This document shows positions 38,794 to 48,856 of a stretch of DNA of 64,000 nt, one piece after another (the stretch's first letter is position 1; each line of letters opens with the position of its first letter). A program made the translations under genes and the position numbers. Below the pieces are notes generated by a model. It was given only the letters and a program-made list of their open reading frames with translations. It ran no database searches and had not been told where the DNA came from. The DNA comes from an uncultured Paraglaciecola sp. (GTDB lineage: Bacteria > Pseudomonadota > Gammaproteobacteria > Enterobacterales > Alteromonadaceae). The DNA is taken from assembly GCA_947498355.1 (NCBI GenBank), contig CANMKA010000008.1, positions 62,001 through 126,000 on the forward strand, in the 5' to 3' direction.

Positions 38794-39384
38794 TTATTGA
38801 AAAAACTGCTTATTGATAAACTGCCATTGCTCGGCAAAGTTCTCTGTCGGTTTGCGGGTAAATTCGCTGCGAATGAATTGGTTAATTCGCCCATCGGCAT
38901 AACACACCAATAAATTGGCAATAATGCCCTCGTCAGCAGGTAATGTTTTGCCTTCCCGCAGCTTTCGCTCACGTAATACTTGCTTCATTTGAGTCTCAAG
39001 ACGCTCATACAATTGAGCAATACGCTCTCTTAAACGGTCTTGCTCGCCCATTAAGGCATCGCCATTCAATATCCGTGTGATCCCTGGGTTCTTTTCAGCA
39101 AATCCAAGAATAAGATGCAAGATCAGTTGGCAACGGGTGGCCGTGTCTTTTTCTTCATTGATAATTTTGTTGATACGAGAAAATAAAGTCTCCTCAATAA
39201 ATTCAATTAACCCCTCAAACATACGTGCTTTACTTGGAAAGTGACGATAAAGCGCGGCTTCAGATACTCCAACTTGCGCAGCAAGTTTAGCCGTGGTTAT
39301 ACGTTGACCTGGATTTGTTTGAAGCATGCTCGCTAACGCTTGTAATATTTGCGCGCGACGATTGGGGCGTTTTGTTGCTGGCAT
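38794..39384 (-). CDS. slmA: Nucleoid occlusion factor SlmA
   Basis: SlmA is a TetR-fold protein that binds DNA sites across the chromosome (not at the terminus) and blocks FtsZ ring assembly over the nucleoid. The 196-residue protein matches the family in length and in its signature segments: [37 protein letters not shown] and [20 protein letters not shown]. It lies directly downstream of coaBC in the same direction, the conserved gammaproteobacterial arrangement dfp/coaBC-slmA (dut, often between them, is absent). Confidence 0.95.
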   Translation of the reverse strand: MPATKRPNRRAQILQALASMLQTNPGQRITTAKLAAQVGVSEAALYRHFPSKARMFEGLIEFIEETLFSRINKIINEEKDTATRCQLILHLILGFAEKNPGITRILNGDALMGEQDRLRERIAQLYERLETQMKQVLRERKLREGKTLPADEGIIANLLVCYADGRINQFIRSEFTRKPTENFAEQWQFINKQFFQ

Positions 39385-39417
39385 AATGTTGTCCTAAGCG
39401 AATGTGGCGTCAGTCGT

Positions 39418-40614
39418 TTACGGGTTTTGATGGTATCGCTGCGCAACCAATTGTAACAATTGGCTGGCGAGTAATCGTTTATCGGCAACATTTAACTGTT
39501 TTTCACCCTCTGGCCAAAAAACCGTGAGCGCATTTTGTTCACTGTTAAAACCGATATTAGTATCCGACACATCATTGGCGGCGATCATATTAAGCTTTTT
39601 CCGCTGTAATTTACCTAGAGCATATTCACGAAGATTTTGCGTTTCTGCCGCAAAACCCAAGGTAAAAGGCGGATTAGCGATATGTGCTACATCACTAAGA
39701 ATATCAGGGTTTTTAATAAAAGTAAGTGTTAACTCTTGGTCCGACTTCTTGATTTTTTGTTGGACTTGTTGTGCTGGTCTATAGTCAGCAACTGCTGCAC
39801 ATCCCACAAAAATATCGCAGCTTTGAATATCTGACATCACAGCATCACGCATCTCTTCTGCGCTAGATACTTTGATCAAATCTACATTAGCTGGCACAGG
39901 CAAGTTAACTGGGCCACTTACTAACGTCACCTTCGCCCCCATTTGCTCAGCAGCCGCAGCAAGGGCATAGCCCATTTTCCCGGAGCTGTGATTACTAATG
40001 TACCTAACCGGATCAATTGCCTCACGGGTCGGCCCAGCCGTAATAGTAATTTTGGTTCCTGCCAATACTTGAGGTGTAGACGGGAGCATTAAATCAGCAA
40101 TATCTTGAGGCTCTAACATACGCCCTGGGCCAACATCTCCACAAGCTTGCTCGCCTTGCGCTGGGCCGAGTAACTCAACACCTCGTTTTTGCAGTATGGC
40201 TAAATTGTCTTGTGTTGCTTGTGCTTGCCACATTTGCTGGTTCATAGCTGGCGCCAGAAAAATCGGAGCCGTGGTGGCTAAACATAAAGTAGACAACAAA
40301 TCATCTGCCAGCCCATGGCTCAGTTTAGCCATAAAATTTGACGTAGCAGGGGCCACTAATAATTTATCTGCCCACCTAGCAAGCTCAATATGACCCATAG
40401 CCGCTTCAGCATCTTTGTCGAGTAAACTAGTAGAAACCGCATTGCCGGACACGGCTTGCAATGACAAAGGGCTCACAAACTCAGCGGCAGAGTCAGTTAA
40501 CACCACTCTGACATTGGCTCCTTTAGCCACGAGTTTTCGAACGAGATCGGGAGCTTTGTACGCAGCGATACCGCCGGTTACACCTAGTAAGATATTGATA
40601 TTTTGAACTTGCAT
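39418..40614 (-). CDS. coaBC: Bifunctional coenzyme A biosynthesis protein CoaBC
   Basis: CoaBC first joins 4'-phosphopantothenate to cysteine (CoaB, CTP-dependent, C-terminal half) and then decarboxylates the product (CoaC, flavin-dependent, N-terminal half). The 398-residue protein shows the CoaC motifs GGIAAYKAPDLVRKL near 14, ARWADKLLVAPATSN near 80, PAMNQQMW near 122 and the active-site Cys in GEQACGDVGPGRM near 158. The CoaB part begins at TITAGPTREAIDPVRYISN with NHSSGKMG. It is divergent from radC, as in other gammaproteobacteria. Confidence 0.96.
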   Translation of the reverse strand: MQVQNINILLGVTGGIAAYKAPDLVRKLVAKGANVRVVLTDSAAEFVSPLSLQAVSGNAVSTSLLDKDAEAAMGHIELARWADKLLVAPATSNFMAKLSHGLADDLLSTLCLATTAPIFLAPAMNQQMWQAQATQDNLAILQKRGVELLGPAQGEQACGDVGPGRMLEPQDIADLMLPSTPQVLAGTKITITAGPTREAIDPVRYISNHSSGKMGYALAAAAEQMGAKVTLVSGPVNLPVPANVDLIKVSSAEEMRDAVMSDIQSCDIFVGCAAVADYRPAQQVQQKIKKSDQELTLTFIKNPDILSDVAHIANPPFTLGFAAETQNLREYALGKLQRKKLNMIAANDVSDTNIGFNSEQNALTVFWPEGEKQLNVADKRLLASQLLQLVAQRYHQNP

Positions 40615-40765
40615 GGGGAATTAATAAAAATGACAACTAAATAATAGCCGCTATTATTGGCCGGAATAGGCCCCTTTTGCTAGGCTTATTTTTAATTACA
40701 GGCAATAAAGCCCTATGCCTTTTACCTTAGCCAAATGACTTTTCACCTAATCGAGGCATGGATGC

Positions 40766-41440
40766 ATGAAGATTACCGACTGGCCAAAACAAGACAGGCC
40801 CAGAGAAAAACTCTTAAACCAAGGTGCATCCAGCCTATCTGACTCAGAACTACTGGCAATCTTTTTACGAACTGGGGTTCCTGGCTGCAGCGCCATCGAG
40901 CTGGCGCAAATTATGCTCAAAAAATTTGGCAGTTTACGCGCACTGTTCCATGCAAATCAGCAAGATTTTTGCCAAATAAAGGGGTTGGGGCAGGCCAAAT
41001 TTGTGCAGTTACAAGCTAGCTTAGAAATGAGTCAACGCTATATGGCTGAAAAACTTAATCGAACCGATAACTTCAACTCAGTAGCACAAACTCAAGAATA
41101 CTTAATCGCCAAACTACGCGACCAGCCTCAAGAGATTTTTGCTATGCTGTTACTCGACAGTCAGCATAGACTGATTCATTTCAAACCTATGTTTTACGGG
41201 ACAATCGACTCAGCCTCTGTATATCCAAGAGTCTTGGTTCAGCAAGCCTTAAAAGACAACGCAGCTGCGGTAATTCTTGCCCACAACCATCCCTCAGGTG
41301 TAGCCGAACCAAGCCAAGCAGACAAACATATTACGCAACGCATTATTCAGGCTTTTGCCTTAGTCGATATTAAGGTGTTGGATCATATGGTCATAGGTGA
41401 CGGCGTCGCGGTATCTTTCGCACAAAGGGGGCTTATCTGA
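40766..41440 (+). CDS. radC: RadC family JAMM-domain protein
   Basis: RadC proteins combine an N-terminal helix-hairpin-helix region ([15 protein letters not shown] near 23-37, [15 protein letters not shown]) with a metalloprotease-like JAMM/MPN domain (HNHPSG near 172-177, then Asp ten residues later). The 224-residue length is normal. Its role in DNA repair is doubted and the true function is uncertain. A short hairpin (TGAGC tcaag GCTCA) covers the stop region and may weakly end transcription before rpmB. Confidence 0.92.
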   Translation: MKITDWPKQDRPREKLLNQGASSLSDSELLAIFLRTGVPGCSAIELAQIMLKKFGSLRALFHANQQDFCQIKGLGQAKFVQLQASLEMSQRYMAEKLNRTDNFNSVAQTQEYLIAKLRDQPQEIFAMLLLDSQHRLIHFKPMFYGTIDSASVYPRVLVQQALKDNAAAVILAHNHPSGVAEPSQADKHITQRIIQAFALVDIKVLDHMVIGDGVAVSFAQRGLI

Positions 41441-41535
41441 GCTCAAGGCTCACCATTTTATATCTTGGATAAATGGACTTTATTACCCTTCCACCCCCTA
41501 AAACGATTAAATAGCGGGTTTTATGCACATTATTC

Positions 41536-41564
41536 TTGAACTGATGAGGTATTTACTGTATAAA
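41536..41564 (+). promoter_or_regulatory. Putative sigma-70 promoter of rpmBG
   Basis: TTGAAC and TATAAA are separated by exactly 17 bases, about 100 bases before the rpmB start. A GCGCCCTC stretch follows the -10 box and is a GC-rich discriminator, fitting a growth-rate controlled ribosomal-protein promoter. Confidence 0.6.
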
Positions 41565-41662
41565 ATGCGCCCTCTTGTTAATAGCGTTAGCTGACACCGA
41601 GTTTACGATTAAGTTGAACTTAGTCAGAGCTAAATTTTTTAGATTGTTTGGAGACAAAGGCC

Positions 41663-41899
41663 ATGGCCAAAGTATGTCAAGTTACTGGCAAGCGTCCAGC
41701 GGTAGGTAACAACCGTTCTCACGCGAAAAATTCGACTCGTCGTCGTTTTTTGCCAAACCTTCAATCTCACCGTTTTTGGGTTGAGAGTGAAAACCGTTTT
41801 GTAAAGCTGCGTTTATCTACTAAAGGTATGCGTATTATTGATAAAAAAGGTATCGATTCAGTATTAGCTGATATGCGTGCCGCCGGTACTAAGATTTAA
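41663..41899 (+). CDS. rpmB: 50S ribosomal protein L28
   Basis: L28 is a 78-residue structural protein of the large ribosomal subunit. I take the ATG at [12 protein letters not shown], which gives the usual length and the conserved N-terminus. An in-frame upstream ATG would add five residues not found in L28. GGAGACAAAGG just ahead supplies the ribosome-binding site. The protein has the normal basic body ([17 protein letters not shown]). It is followed after 11 bases by rpmG, in the conserved rpmB-rpmG pair. Confidence 0.97.
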   Translation: MAKVCQVTGKRPAVGNNRSHAKNSTRRRFLPNLQSHRFWVESENRFVKLRLSTKGMRIIDKKGIDSVLADMRAAGTKI

Positions 41900-41910
41900 G
41901 GAAGCAGATT

Positions 41911-42066
41911 ATGCGCGATAAAATTAAATTAGTGTCTAGTGCTGGAACTGGTTACTACTACACGACTGATAAGAACAAACGTAATATGCCTGGCAAAATG
42001 GAGATCAAAAAGTTTGATCCTAAAGTGCGCCAGCACGTTATGTTCAAGGAAGCCAAAATCAAGTAA
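41911..42066 (+). CDS. rpmG: 50S ribosomal protein L33
   Basis: L33 is a short 51-residue protein of the large subunit ([20 protein letters not shown] at the start, [19 protein letters not shown] at the end). It has no CxxC zinc motif, so it is the zinc-independent form. AAGGAAG nine bases ahead of the ATG gives a good ribosome-binding site. It is the second gene of the rpmBG operon and ends just before a strong terminator. Confidence 0.97.
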   Translation: MRDKIKLVSSAGTGYYYTTDKNKRNMPGKMEIKKFDPKVRQHVMFKEAKIK

Positions 42067-42089
42067 TTGATTGATTTTGTCTCCTGAAG

Positions 42090-42116
42090 AACCCGGCTTA
42101 TGTCGGGTTTTTTGCG
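42090..42116 (+). terminator. Rho-independent terminator of rpmBG
   Basis: The stem AACCCG-GC / GT-CGGGTT with loop TTAT is followed by a run of T residues (TTTTTTGCGTTT). It starts 24 bases after the rpmG stop codon. Confidence 0.9.
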
Positions 42117-42166
42117 TTTAACGGATGTGCAATACTAGTACTCCAATACGGTGACTAACCCAAACT

Positions 42167-42625
42167 ATGATTAAACTCTCTCAAAAAGGTTGGAATAACG
42201 TGATCATCTTTGTCACGTTAGGCTTAATTTTACTCTTCAACTTTAGCAGCAAGTTCTTAAATAGAAATATCGAAGTTAATGATATTGGCCACCTAGTCGC
42301 CCCTCACCAAGTCATTACAACAATAGAGTACCCAGAGTATAAGATTGAACGAATTGGCCAAGGCTGGCGTACTAACAGCCAAGATTTGAATAAAGAGCAG
42401 TTATTTCAAATCCCTCAAAGGTGGCAAGAGACCGAAGTTGAACCGTTTTCTCATCCAGTTGTTTGGGACAGCCAAGCTATTTCTGTCACACTTTGGTTAG
42501 CTGGGCAAGCTGAACCCCAAGTTTATCGTTTTTTACCTTTGGCCGACAAAGTATTGGTAAACGTCCACCAGCAAACGTATCAACTGTCGAACCATGACTA
42601 TTCACAATTATTTGTTGAGCCTTAA
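42167..42625 (+). CDS. Conserved hypothetical membrane-anchored protein
   Basis: The 152-residue protein has one membrane helix near the N-terminus (about residues 12-28, NVIIFVTLGLILLFNFSSKF) and a globular periplasmic domain with several beta strands (WQETEVEPFSHPVVWDSQAI). No motif is recognisable. It sits directly before mutM with three bases between the genes and starts 50 bases after the rpmBG terminator, so it is probably the first gene of a mutM transcript. I recall similar unannotated genes at this place in Alteromonadaceae. Confidence 0.75.
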   Translation: MIKLSQKGWNNVIIFVTLGLILLFNFSSKFLNRNIEVNDIGHLVAPHQVITTIEYPEYKIERIGQGWRTNSQDLNKEQLFQIPQRWQETEVEPFSHPVVWDSQAISVTLWLAGQAEPQVYRFLPLADKVLVNVHQQTYQLSNHDYSQLFVEP

Positions 42626-42628
42626 TCC

Positions 42629-43441
42629 ATGCCAGAATTGCCAGAAGTCGAAGTAAGCCGTATGGGCATCAGCCCTTACTTAGAACAGCAAATTATTCAA
42701 CAAATAATCGTTCGCCAACCTCAACTTAGATGGCCGGTGCCCGATGAAGTGCACCAAGCAGAAGGCCTAGTCATTACTCAAGTGAGGCGGCGAGCCAAAT
42801 ACTTACTCTTAGATACTGCTAAAGGCAGCATAGTGCTGCACCTAGGTATGTCTGGAAAGCTATGCGTACTGGATAGTGATACTGAAGTAAAAAAGCACGA
42901 CCACATTGACATTGTACTAGAGAGTGGAAAATGCTTGCGCTTTAACGATGCAAGGCGCTTCGGTTCGTGCTTATGGCAAGACATAAACCAACCTCAATTG
43001 ACCCTACTCAATAACTTAGGCCCAGAACCCCTGACCGACAGTTTTGATGGCAATCGCTTACACCAACTATCTAGAACGAAAACCTTGGCGGTCAAAAATT
43101 TCATTATGGATAACAAGGTAGTGGTAGGAGTAGGCAATATTTACGCGAACGAATCATTATTTATTGCCGGAATCGACCCAAGAAAACCCGCCAATAAAGT
43201 CAGCAAAAAACGTTATTTAGTATTAGCCGATATCATCAAAAAAGTACTCGCCAGTGCCATCGAATTAGGAGGCACTACATTAAAGGACTTTGCCCAAGCA
43301 GACGGTAAACCAGGCTATTTTGCCCAACAATTATTGGTATATGGCAGAGCGGGGGAGTCCTGTGATGCATGTTCTGCAGAAATTCAATCTGTCACTATCG
43401 GCCAACGCAATACCTTCTTTTGTCGCACCTGCCAAAAATAG
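42629..43441 (+). CDS. mutM: Formamidopyrimidine-DNA glycosylase MutM (Fpg)
   Basis: MutM removes oxidised purines such as 8-oxoguanine and cuts the backbone by beta/delta elimination. The 270-residue protein keeps the catalytic N-terminus (PELPEVE, with Pro2 and Glu3 after Met removal), Lys in RRRAKYLLLD near 57 and the helix-two-turn-helix NIYANESLF. The C-terminal zinc finger has two CxxC pairs (CDAC near 248 and CRTC near the end). It is convergent with coaD. Confidence 0.97.
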   Translation: MPELPEVEVSRMGISPYLEQQIIQQIIVRQPQLRWPVPDEVHQAEGLVITQVRRRAKYLLLDTAKGSIVLHLGMSGKLCVLDSDTEVKKHDHIDIVLESGKCLRFNDARRFGSCLWQDINQPQLTLLNNLGPEPLTDSFDGNRLHQLSRTKTLAVKNFIMDNKVVVGVGNIYANESLFIAGIDPRKPANKVSKKRYLVLADIIKKVLASAIELGGTTLKDFAQADGKPGYFAQQLLVYGRAGESCDACSAEIQSVTIGQRNTFFCRTCQK

Positions 43442-43453
43442 ATAAACGTCATT

Positions 43454-43499
43454 CTAGGTGAAAAACCAGCCAACACACTGAACTTAGCGTTTCACCTAG
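43454..43499. terminator. 10-base inverted repeat between mutM and coaD
   Basis: CTAGGTGAAA at 43454-43463 and TTTCACCTAG at 43490-43499 are perfect complements across a 26-base loop. It lies between the convergent ends of mutM and coaD, where it could act as a two-way transcription stop. The long loop and lack of T-runs make this uncertain. Confidence 0.4.
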
Positions 43500-43505
43500 G
43501 CGTAT

Positions 43506-43997
<492 letters not shown>

Positions 43998-44119
43998 TTA
44001 CTTGTAGGCCGTGCTTGATCACGCCCTGTGTCACCTAATATGTGGGCGCCACTCTATCATTTTCTCAATCTGCGTCTAGCTTATTTTATACCAATGTTTT
44101 AACTTGTCGGCACAAAACA

Positions 44120-45166
44120 CTAATCACTTTTCCCATGCACCGCTAAGTTTAGTGATTGCTCTAAAAACTTCCCAGCTTCCATCTTGCATTTAATTTTGGC
44201 TACATTATCTTTAAATCGCTGCATATCTTCTATAGTTAACGACTGCATTTTTTCTGGTAGCTCCCGTAAAGAAGACACAGTAAAGCCAATGCCATTTTTC
44301 ACAACAAAGTCAGCCATTGCGGCTTTATCCCAGATAATAATTGGCATGCCACATAAGACATACAGTGAGAGCTTATGTGGGTTGTTGTATTGTAAATATT
44401 GCCCAGTCAAGCCATCACATGAGTCAATTGATTCACCGTACCATACCAAGCCAAAATCACCATCAATACGATCAATAATTTCATCAGCAGGAAATGCCCC
44501 TTTATAATCTAAAACCGAGCCAGTTTGTTTCTTCACACTATTGGGATAAAACCCAACGCCATAAAGAGTCATGGCATAATTACTCTCAGGTAAGGTATCT
44601 AAATCATACAAAAAACTACGTTTTGACCCCATGTTGCCAGCAAAGACAATCCGCACTTTATCAAAATTAATAGGCGCTTTATCAATAGTTAATTTAGGCG
44701 TATGCAAATAGTCAAAGGCTTCGATTTGAAACAACTGCGAAGATATAAATTGTTGTTTAAACCACTTGGCCATAGAAGCATTGTGCACAATCAATTGTTC
44801 AGATTGCCCCAATAAATCAACTTCATCTTGGGAGAATTTATACTTACCTTTCAAGCTTTTAACGTCGTGGACTAAAGTCACAACCGTGCACTTTTTAATT
44901 TTTGCTCCCCACAAACAGTAACGATAAAACTTATTAAAAGGATATTGCAAACATAAGTAAGCATGGCGTTTTAATCTAAGCAATCCCCACGTTACACCTA
45001 GGGCGCTAATAATTGTGCCAAGTAAAGAATTCGCTATCCAAGTCTGCCTAAAACCAATATTACGCCAACCATTATTTTCTAAAATCGTTTCGCAATCCAT
45101 TTTAGCTTTGCCAGCCGCATCAAATTTAGAACGGTAGTTTCGGGCAATGAATACCTTTTCAGTCAT
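44120..45166 (-). CDS. Galactofuranosyltransferase-like glycosyltransferase
   Basis: The 348-residue protein resembles the beta-1,6-galactofuranosyltransferase (WbbI-like) group. It has the N-terminal ARNYRSKFDAAGKAKMDCE, a central LVHDVKSLKG and a Rossmann half starting KVRIVFAGNMGSKRSFLYDL. The C-terminal nucleotide-sugar part contains LQYNNPHKLSLYVLCGMPII. It should add galactofuranose to a growing cell-surface glycan at the cytoplasmic face. The call is supported by the neighbour glf, which supplies UDP-galactofuranose and ends one base away on the same strand. A general glycosyltransferase with a different sugar remains possible. Confidence 0.75.
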   Translation of the reverse strand: MTEKVFIARNYRSKFDAAGKAKMDCETILENNGWRNIGFRQTWIANSLLGTIISALGVTWGLLRLKRHAYLCLQYPFNKFYRYCLWGAKIKKCTVVTLVHDVKSLKGKYKFSQDEVDLLGQSEQLIVHNASMAKWFKQQFISSQLFQIEAFDYLHTPKLTIDKAPINFDKVRIVFAGNMGSKRSFLYDLDTLPESNYAMTLYGVGFYPNSVKKQTGSVLDYKGAFPADEIIDRIDGDFGLVWYGESIDSCDGLTGQYLQYNNPHKLSLYVLCGMPIIIWDKAAMADFVVKNGIGFTVSSLRELPEKMQSLTIEDMQRFKDNVAKIKCKMEAGKFLEQSLNLAVHGKSD

Positions 45167-45167
45167 G

Positions 45168-46289
45168 TTATTTGTCCAACTCGGTTTTTGTTAACGATAA
45201 TGCGGCTTCAATAGTGTCATCCATGTCGTAATATTTATAATCAGCAAGCCGCCCTCCGAATACAAATTTATCGCGATAAGAGGCAGATAAAGCCATTTCT
45301 TTATAACGAATAAGCAGCGCATTATTGATTTCATCATTAATCGGATAATAAGGTTCATTATCTTGACTGAATTCATGCGGATATTCGTGAGTCACCACTG
45401 TTTTTTCTTGGATACCAAACTCAAAATGTTTATGTTCAATAATTCGTGTAAAAGGAATGTCTTTTTCAGTGTAGTTAACCACAGCATTGCCTTGATAGTT
45501 ATCACAATCCAGCACTTCCGTTTCAAAATGCAAACTACGATATTCTAATTGACCTAACTGACATTCAAAAAACTCGTCAATTTTACCAGTATATAAAACT
45601 TTGCGACCAAGCTTGTCGAATGTTTCTTTCTCTTCAAAATAATTAACACCCGTGCGCACTTCTGTGCCTTCAAATAAAGCATTAATCAAAGAGTTATACC
45701 CACCGATGGGCACACCTTGGTACAAATCATTAAAGTAATTGTTGTCGAAGGTAAATCTAAAAGGCAGACGTTTAATGATGAACGAAGGAATTTGGGTTGC
45801 CGGACGGCCCCATTGCTTTTCGGTATAACCTTTTATTAGCCTTTCATATAAATCTTTACCACCTAGAAAAAGTGCCTGTTCTTCTAAGTTTTGAGGGTTA
45901 ATGTCTCGATAAGGTGCTCGCTGCTCTTCGATTTTGGCTTTGGCTTCTGCGGGGGTTTTCACTCCCCACAATTGATAAAAAGTGTTCATATTAAATGGCA
46001 GATTGTAGAGTTTGCCACGGTAATTCGCTACAGGAGAATTCACATAATGATTAAAATCGACAAACTGATTAACATAATCCCACACCTCTTTATTGCTGGT
46101 ATGAAAAATATGTGCGCCATACTTGTGTACATTAATCCCTTCAATATTTTCACAATAAATATTTCCGCCAGAATGTTCTCGTTTATCAATCACCAATACT
46201 TTCTGGCCTTTTTGTAAGGCCTCATGGGCGAAAACAGCGCCAAAAAGACCCGCTCCCACTATCACATAATCGTATTGAAAATCGCTCAT
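45168..46289 (-). CDS. glf: UDP-galactopyranose mutase
   Basis: Glf is a flavoenzyme that converts UDP-galactopyranose to UDP-galactofuranose. The 373-residue protein begins with a FAD-binding Rossmann motif (YDYVIVGAGLFGAVFAHEA), followed by GINVHKYGAHIFHTSN with the active-site His region, an RLPFRFTFDNNYFND loop and the C-terminal FGGRLADYKYYDMD motif that contacts FAD. It is first in a two-gene unit with the glycosyltransferase. It is divergent from a Wzi-family gene, with 190 bases in between. Confidence 0.97.
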   Translation of the reverse strand: MSDFQYDYVIVGAGLFGAVFAHEALQKGQKVLVIDKREHSGGNIYCENIEGINVHKYGAHIFHTSNKEVWDYVNQFVDFNHYVNSPVANYRGKLYNLPFNMNTFYQLWGVKTPAEAKAKIEEQRAPYRDINPQNLEEQALFLGGKDLYERLIKGYTEKQWGRPATQIPSFIIKRLPFRFTFDNNYFNDLYQGVPIGGYNSLINALFEGTEVRTGVNYFEEKETFDKLGRKVLYTGKIDEFFECQLGQLEYRSLHFETEVLDCDNYQGNAVVNYTEKDIPFTRIIEHKHFEFGIQEKTVVTHEYPHEFSQDNEPYYPINDEINNALLIRYKEMALSASYRDKFVFGGRLADYKYYDMDDTIEAALSLTKTELDK

Positions 46290-46481
46290 CTATTAGTGCC
46301 TTCTGACTTGAGTATATTTAATTTGCGAACAATAAACGCAGCGAGGCGCAGTTGCAACTGACATTCTAAAGCTGGTGCATCATTTCTTAAAAATTTTGCT
46401 TAAAAGGTATCCGAATTAAGGTCGAGTGATGCGCAAACACAAAAAATAAATCTGACTAGAGACAAGTAGAAAAGGTTTTGG

Positions 46482-48014
46482 GTGCCCAAGATAATTGCTA
46501 TGATACGCTGCGCGAAAAAAATAATTTTAAAACAAGGTACTAGGGGCAAACAATTGTTAAAGACATGCTTGATTTGGTTATTATTAATTAGCATCTGTTG
46601 GTCAAATCAAAGTGTTTCCTCCCCTTGGATAGGGACCTTAGAGCCTCAATTGCACAAAGATTTAGTGACCCTTAGTGAGTGGGGAGTAGTTGACGCAGCA
46701 GTCACCAGTTTTCCTGTGCCTTGGAAAGGCATTGCTCAGCAACTTTCGAAAATCAACGCAGCCGAGTTACCCTCGGTACCGGCCATTGCGGCGAAACGCT
46801 TGCAGCATTACCTAAATATTCATAAAACCCAAAAAGGCCAGTCAATTCTTAGTTTATATGCTGCCAGCGATACTAGTCGTTTTACCGATTTTTCGGGACA
46901 ACAAGCGCCAAATGCTCAACTGAATATGACAAAAGAGTTTTATGTAGGCCGTTGGGCGGGGCAATTGTCGGTTAACCATGAAACGCGGGGTGAACAACAC
47001 TTAGACGAAAGCTTTATCGCCTATCAATTTGGGTACTGGAATTTACGTTTAGGTAGTATGAGCCAGTGGTGGGGCCCGGGGCAATCAAGCAGTTTAATCC
47101 TATCAAATAACGCTCGGCCCATTCCTTCGATTGCCCTATCGCGCTCCCAAGCTACTCGCTCAGAGAATGCTTGGTTGCGTTACCTTGGCCCTTGGTTTTT
47201 TACCATGCAAGTAGGTCAACTAGAGTCAAGTCGTGACGTGCCCGATGCCCGTATATGGAGCACTCGCTTTAACTTTAAGCCTGTATCTGGGTTAGAACTG
47301 GGCATCTCATGGAACGCTATGTGGGGCGGAGACGGCCAAGGCAGTAGCTTGTCTGATTTAGTTGATGTGATTAGCTTGCGAGATATTTGCCCTACCGATA
47401 ATTTAACCTGTGACGACAGCCAAAAGTCGCCTCAGGGCAATCATCACGCAGGATTTGATATTAGTTACACTAGAGTGATGTTTGATCGGCCCATCAGCCT
47501 TTATGCTCAGCGTATTGGTGAAAACAAACGTTCTCATTTACATATTATCGACGCTGCTAATTTATTCGGTATTTCGAGTTATATACTGGGCAATAAAATC
47601 TATCTTGAGTCGAGTGATACCCAAGTCAATTGCAGTTCAGGCGTGCAAACAAGCCAAAATTGTTTTTACGAAAACCCCATATACACCAGCGGGTATCGTT
47701 TTTACGATCGGGCGATAGGCAGCACATTTGACAGCGACAGCAAAATGCTCGCTTTAGGTTTACAACGCTCATACAAAAATGGCGATTTGCTCGACATTCA
47801 ACTCACTCAGCTAGAACTCAATCCAGACGGACAATTACCCTCGCCTGTCCTTAATGGCAATACAGAAGACTTAGTTAGGCTATCGGGGTTTTATCAAACT
47901 CAATACAAAGGCTGGTTAATTAAACTCGGAGCGAGCGTAGAAAAAGGCGATGTCGACGACCAAGACGAAACCCATGGCCTTATCTATACCAAACTCAGAT
48001 ACAGATTGAATTAA
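46482..48014 (+). CDS. Wzi-family capsule assembly outer-membrane protein
   Basis: The 510-residue protein has a signal peptide (a Lys-rich N-terminus, then LLKTCLIWLLLISICWSNQ) and a beta-rich body of Wzi type, with the start of the mature part LEPQLHKDLVTLSEWGVVDA and an outer-membrane strand pattern to its C-terminal YTKLRYRLN. Wzi anchors capsular polysaccharide on the cell surface. Whether this strain has a Wzx/Wzy capsule cannot be seen here. The start could lie at the internal Met seven codons down, which leaves the signal peptide whole. Confidence 0.85.
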   Translation: MPKIIAMIRCAKKIILKQGTRGKQLLKTCLIWLLLISICWSNQSVSSPWIGTLEPQLHKDLVTLSEWGVVDAAVTSFPVPWKGIAQQLSKINAAELPSVPAIAAKRLQHYLNIHKTQKGQSILSLYAASDTSRFTDFSGQQAPNAQLNMTKEFYVGRWAGQLSVNHETRGEQHLDESFIAYQFGYWNLRLGSMSQWWGPGQSSSLILSNNARPIPSIALSRSQATRSENAWLRYLGPWFFTMQVGQLESSRDVPDARIWSTRFNFKPVSGLELGISWNAMWGGDGQGSSLSDLVDVISLRDICPTDNLTCDDSQKSPQGNHHAGFDISYTRVMFDRPISLYAQRIGENKRSHLHIIDAANLFGISSYILGNKIYLESSDTQVNCSSGVQTSQNCFYENPIYTSGYRFYDRAIGSTFDSDSKMLALGLQRSYKNGDLLDIQLTQLELNPDGQLPSPVLNGNTEDLVRLSGFYQTQYKGWLIKLGASVEKGDVDDQDETHGLIYTKLRYRLN

Positions 48015-48033
48015 TTCAGCAAAGCTAGGCTAT

Positions 48034-48744
48034 CTAGCATTGATAGCCTTTGCGCAAACTCTGCCAATCTGCGTCACACCAATGAATGTGTTTAGCCGCC
48101 AACTCTTTTTGTAACGAGCGGTATAAGCGCGCCAGATTAGCCGCTTTCCATTTATCACCTTGCCTAATTTCGCATTTATCAAAATCGATTAACCAAGGTT
48201 TACTCTGTTCATCGAGCATAATGTTATGAATATTTAGGTCGTGATGATAAACCTGATGTTGATGAAACCTCTGGATCACTTGGCCTATATTCTGCCAAAC
48301 ATCAGCGCCTAAACTTGCCTTAAGTAGCAAGGTAAATACATCTTGCGCCCCGGGGATTTTACTTAAGATGATGTCGCCCCGATACGTCATTCCGTGTTTT
48401 GCCACAAGAGCTGCCACAGGTATCGGGCAAGGCAAGGCTTTAGCTCGCATATACTTTAACAAATGAAATTCTTGCCAAGGCCGAGTGCGACTCAAGCCGC
48501 TAAACCAATATTGGTCTTTTAATACTTTGCCAATCAAGCCACCACGTAAATAGTGACGCAATACAAACTCTTGTTGCTGATAAGCGAAAAAATAGGTGGT
48601 ACCTCGGCCATGAGCTTGACCAATAATTTGCTTGTTTTCGGCCCAATATTGGCCCGAAAACATACGAATATCTGGCGCGGGAAAATATTCAGCATCAAAC
48701 AGCACTATCTTTGAGCCTAGCGTTTTTTCCTGAATGTTTGCCAT
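48034..48744 (-). CDS. kdkA: 3-deoxy-D-manno-octulosonic acid (Kdo) kinase
   Basis: KdkA phosphorylates the 4-position of the single Kdo residue of lipid A-linked LPS, as in Haemophilus, Vibrio and Alteromonas-type cores. The 236-residue protein has a kinase-like fold with VYHHDLNIHNIMLDE near 174-188 (the catalytic Asp-His-Asn loop) and LIDFDKCEIR for the second metal-binding Asp. It faces the end of the Wzi gene, and a hairpin (AGGCTATC/GATAGCCT) overlaps its stop codon. Its start is divergent from the glycosyltransferase next door. Confidence 0.9.
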   Translation of the reverse strand: MANIQEKTLGSKIVLFDAEYFPAPDIRMFSGQYWAENKQIIGQAHGRGTTYFFAYQQQEFVLRHYLRGGLIGKVLKDQYWFSGLSRTRPWQEFHLLKYMRAKALPCPIPVAALVAKHGMTYRGDIILSKIPGAQDVFTLLLKASLGADVWQNIGQVIQRFHQHQVYHHDLNIHNIMLDEQSKPWLIDFDKCEIRQGDKWKAANLARLYRSLQKELAAKHIHWCDADWQSLRKGYQC

Positions 48745-48856
48745 GCTACAATTTCTCCAATTAAACGGTCGGCGCTATTGTATAGGATCCTGCTCAGCTT
48801 GCAGAGCTTTACACGCACCGACCTTCAACAGACTTTTGCGCAGGCATTCAAATTTC

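Noticed and set aside
42152..42165. Possible third copy of the prkB-end repeat (TGACTAACCCAA)
   Set aside because: Only about 12 bases match and then the sequence differs. This length can occur by chance in 64 kb with similar composition.
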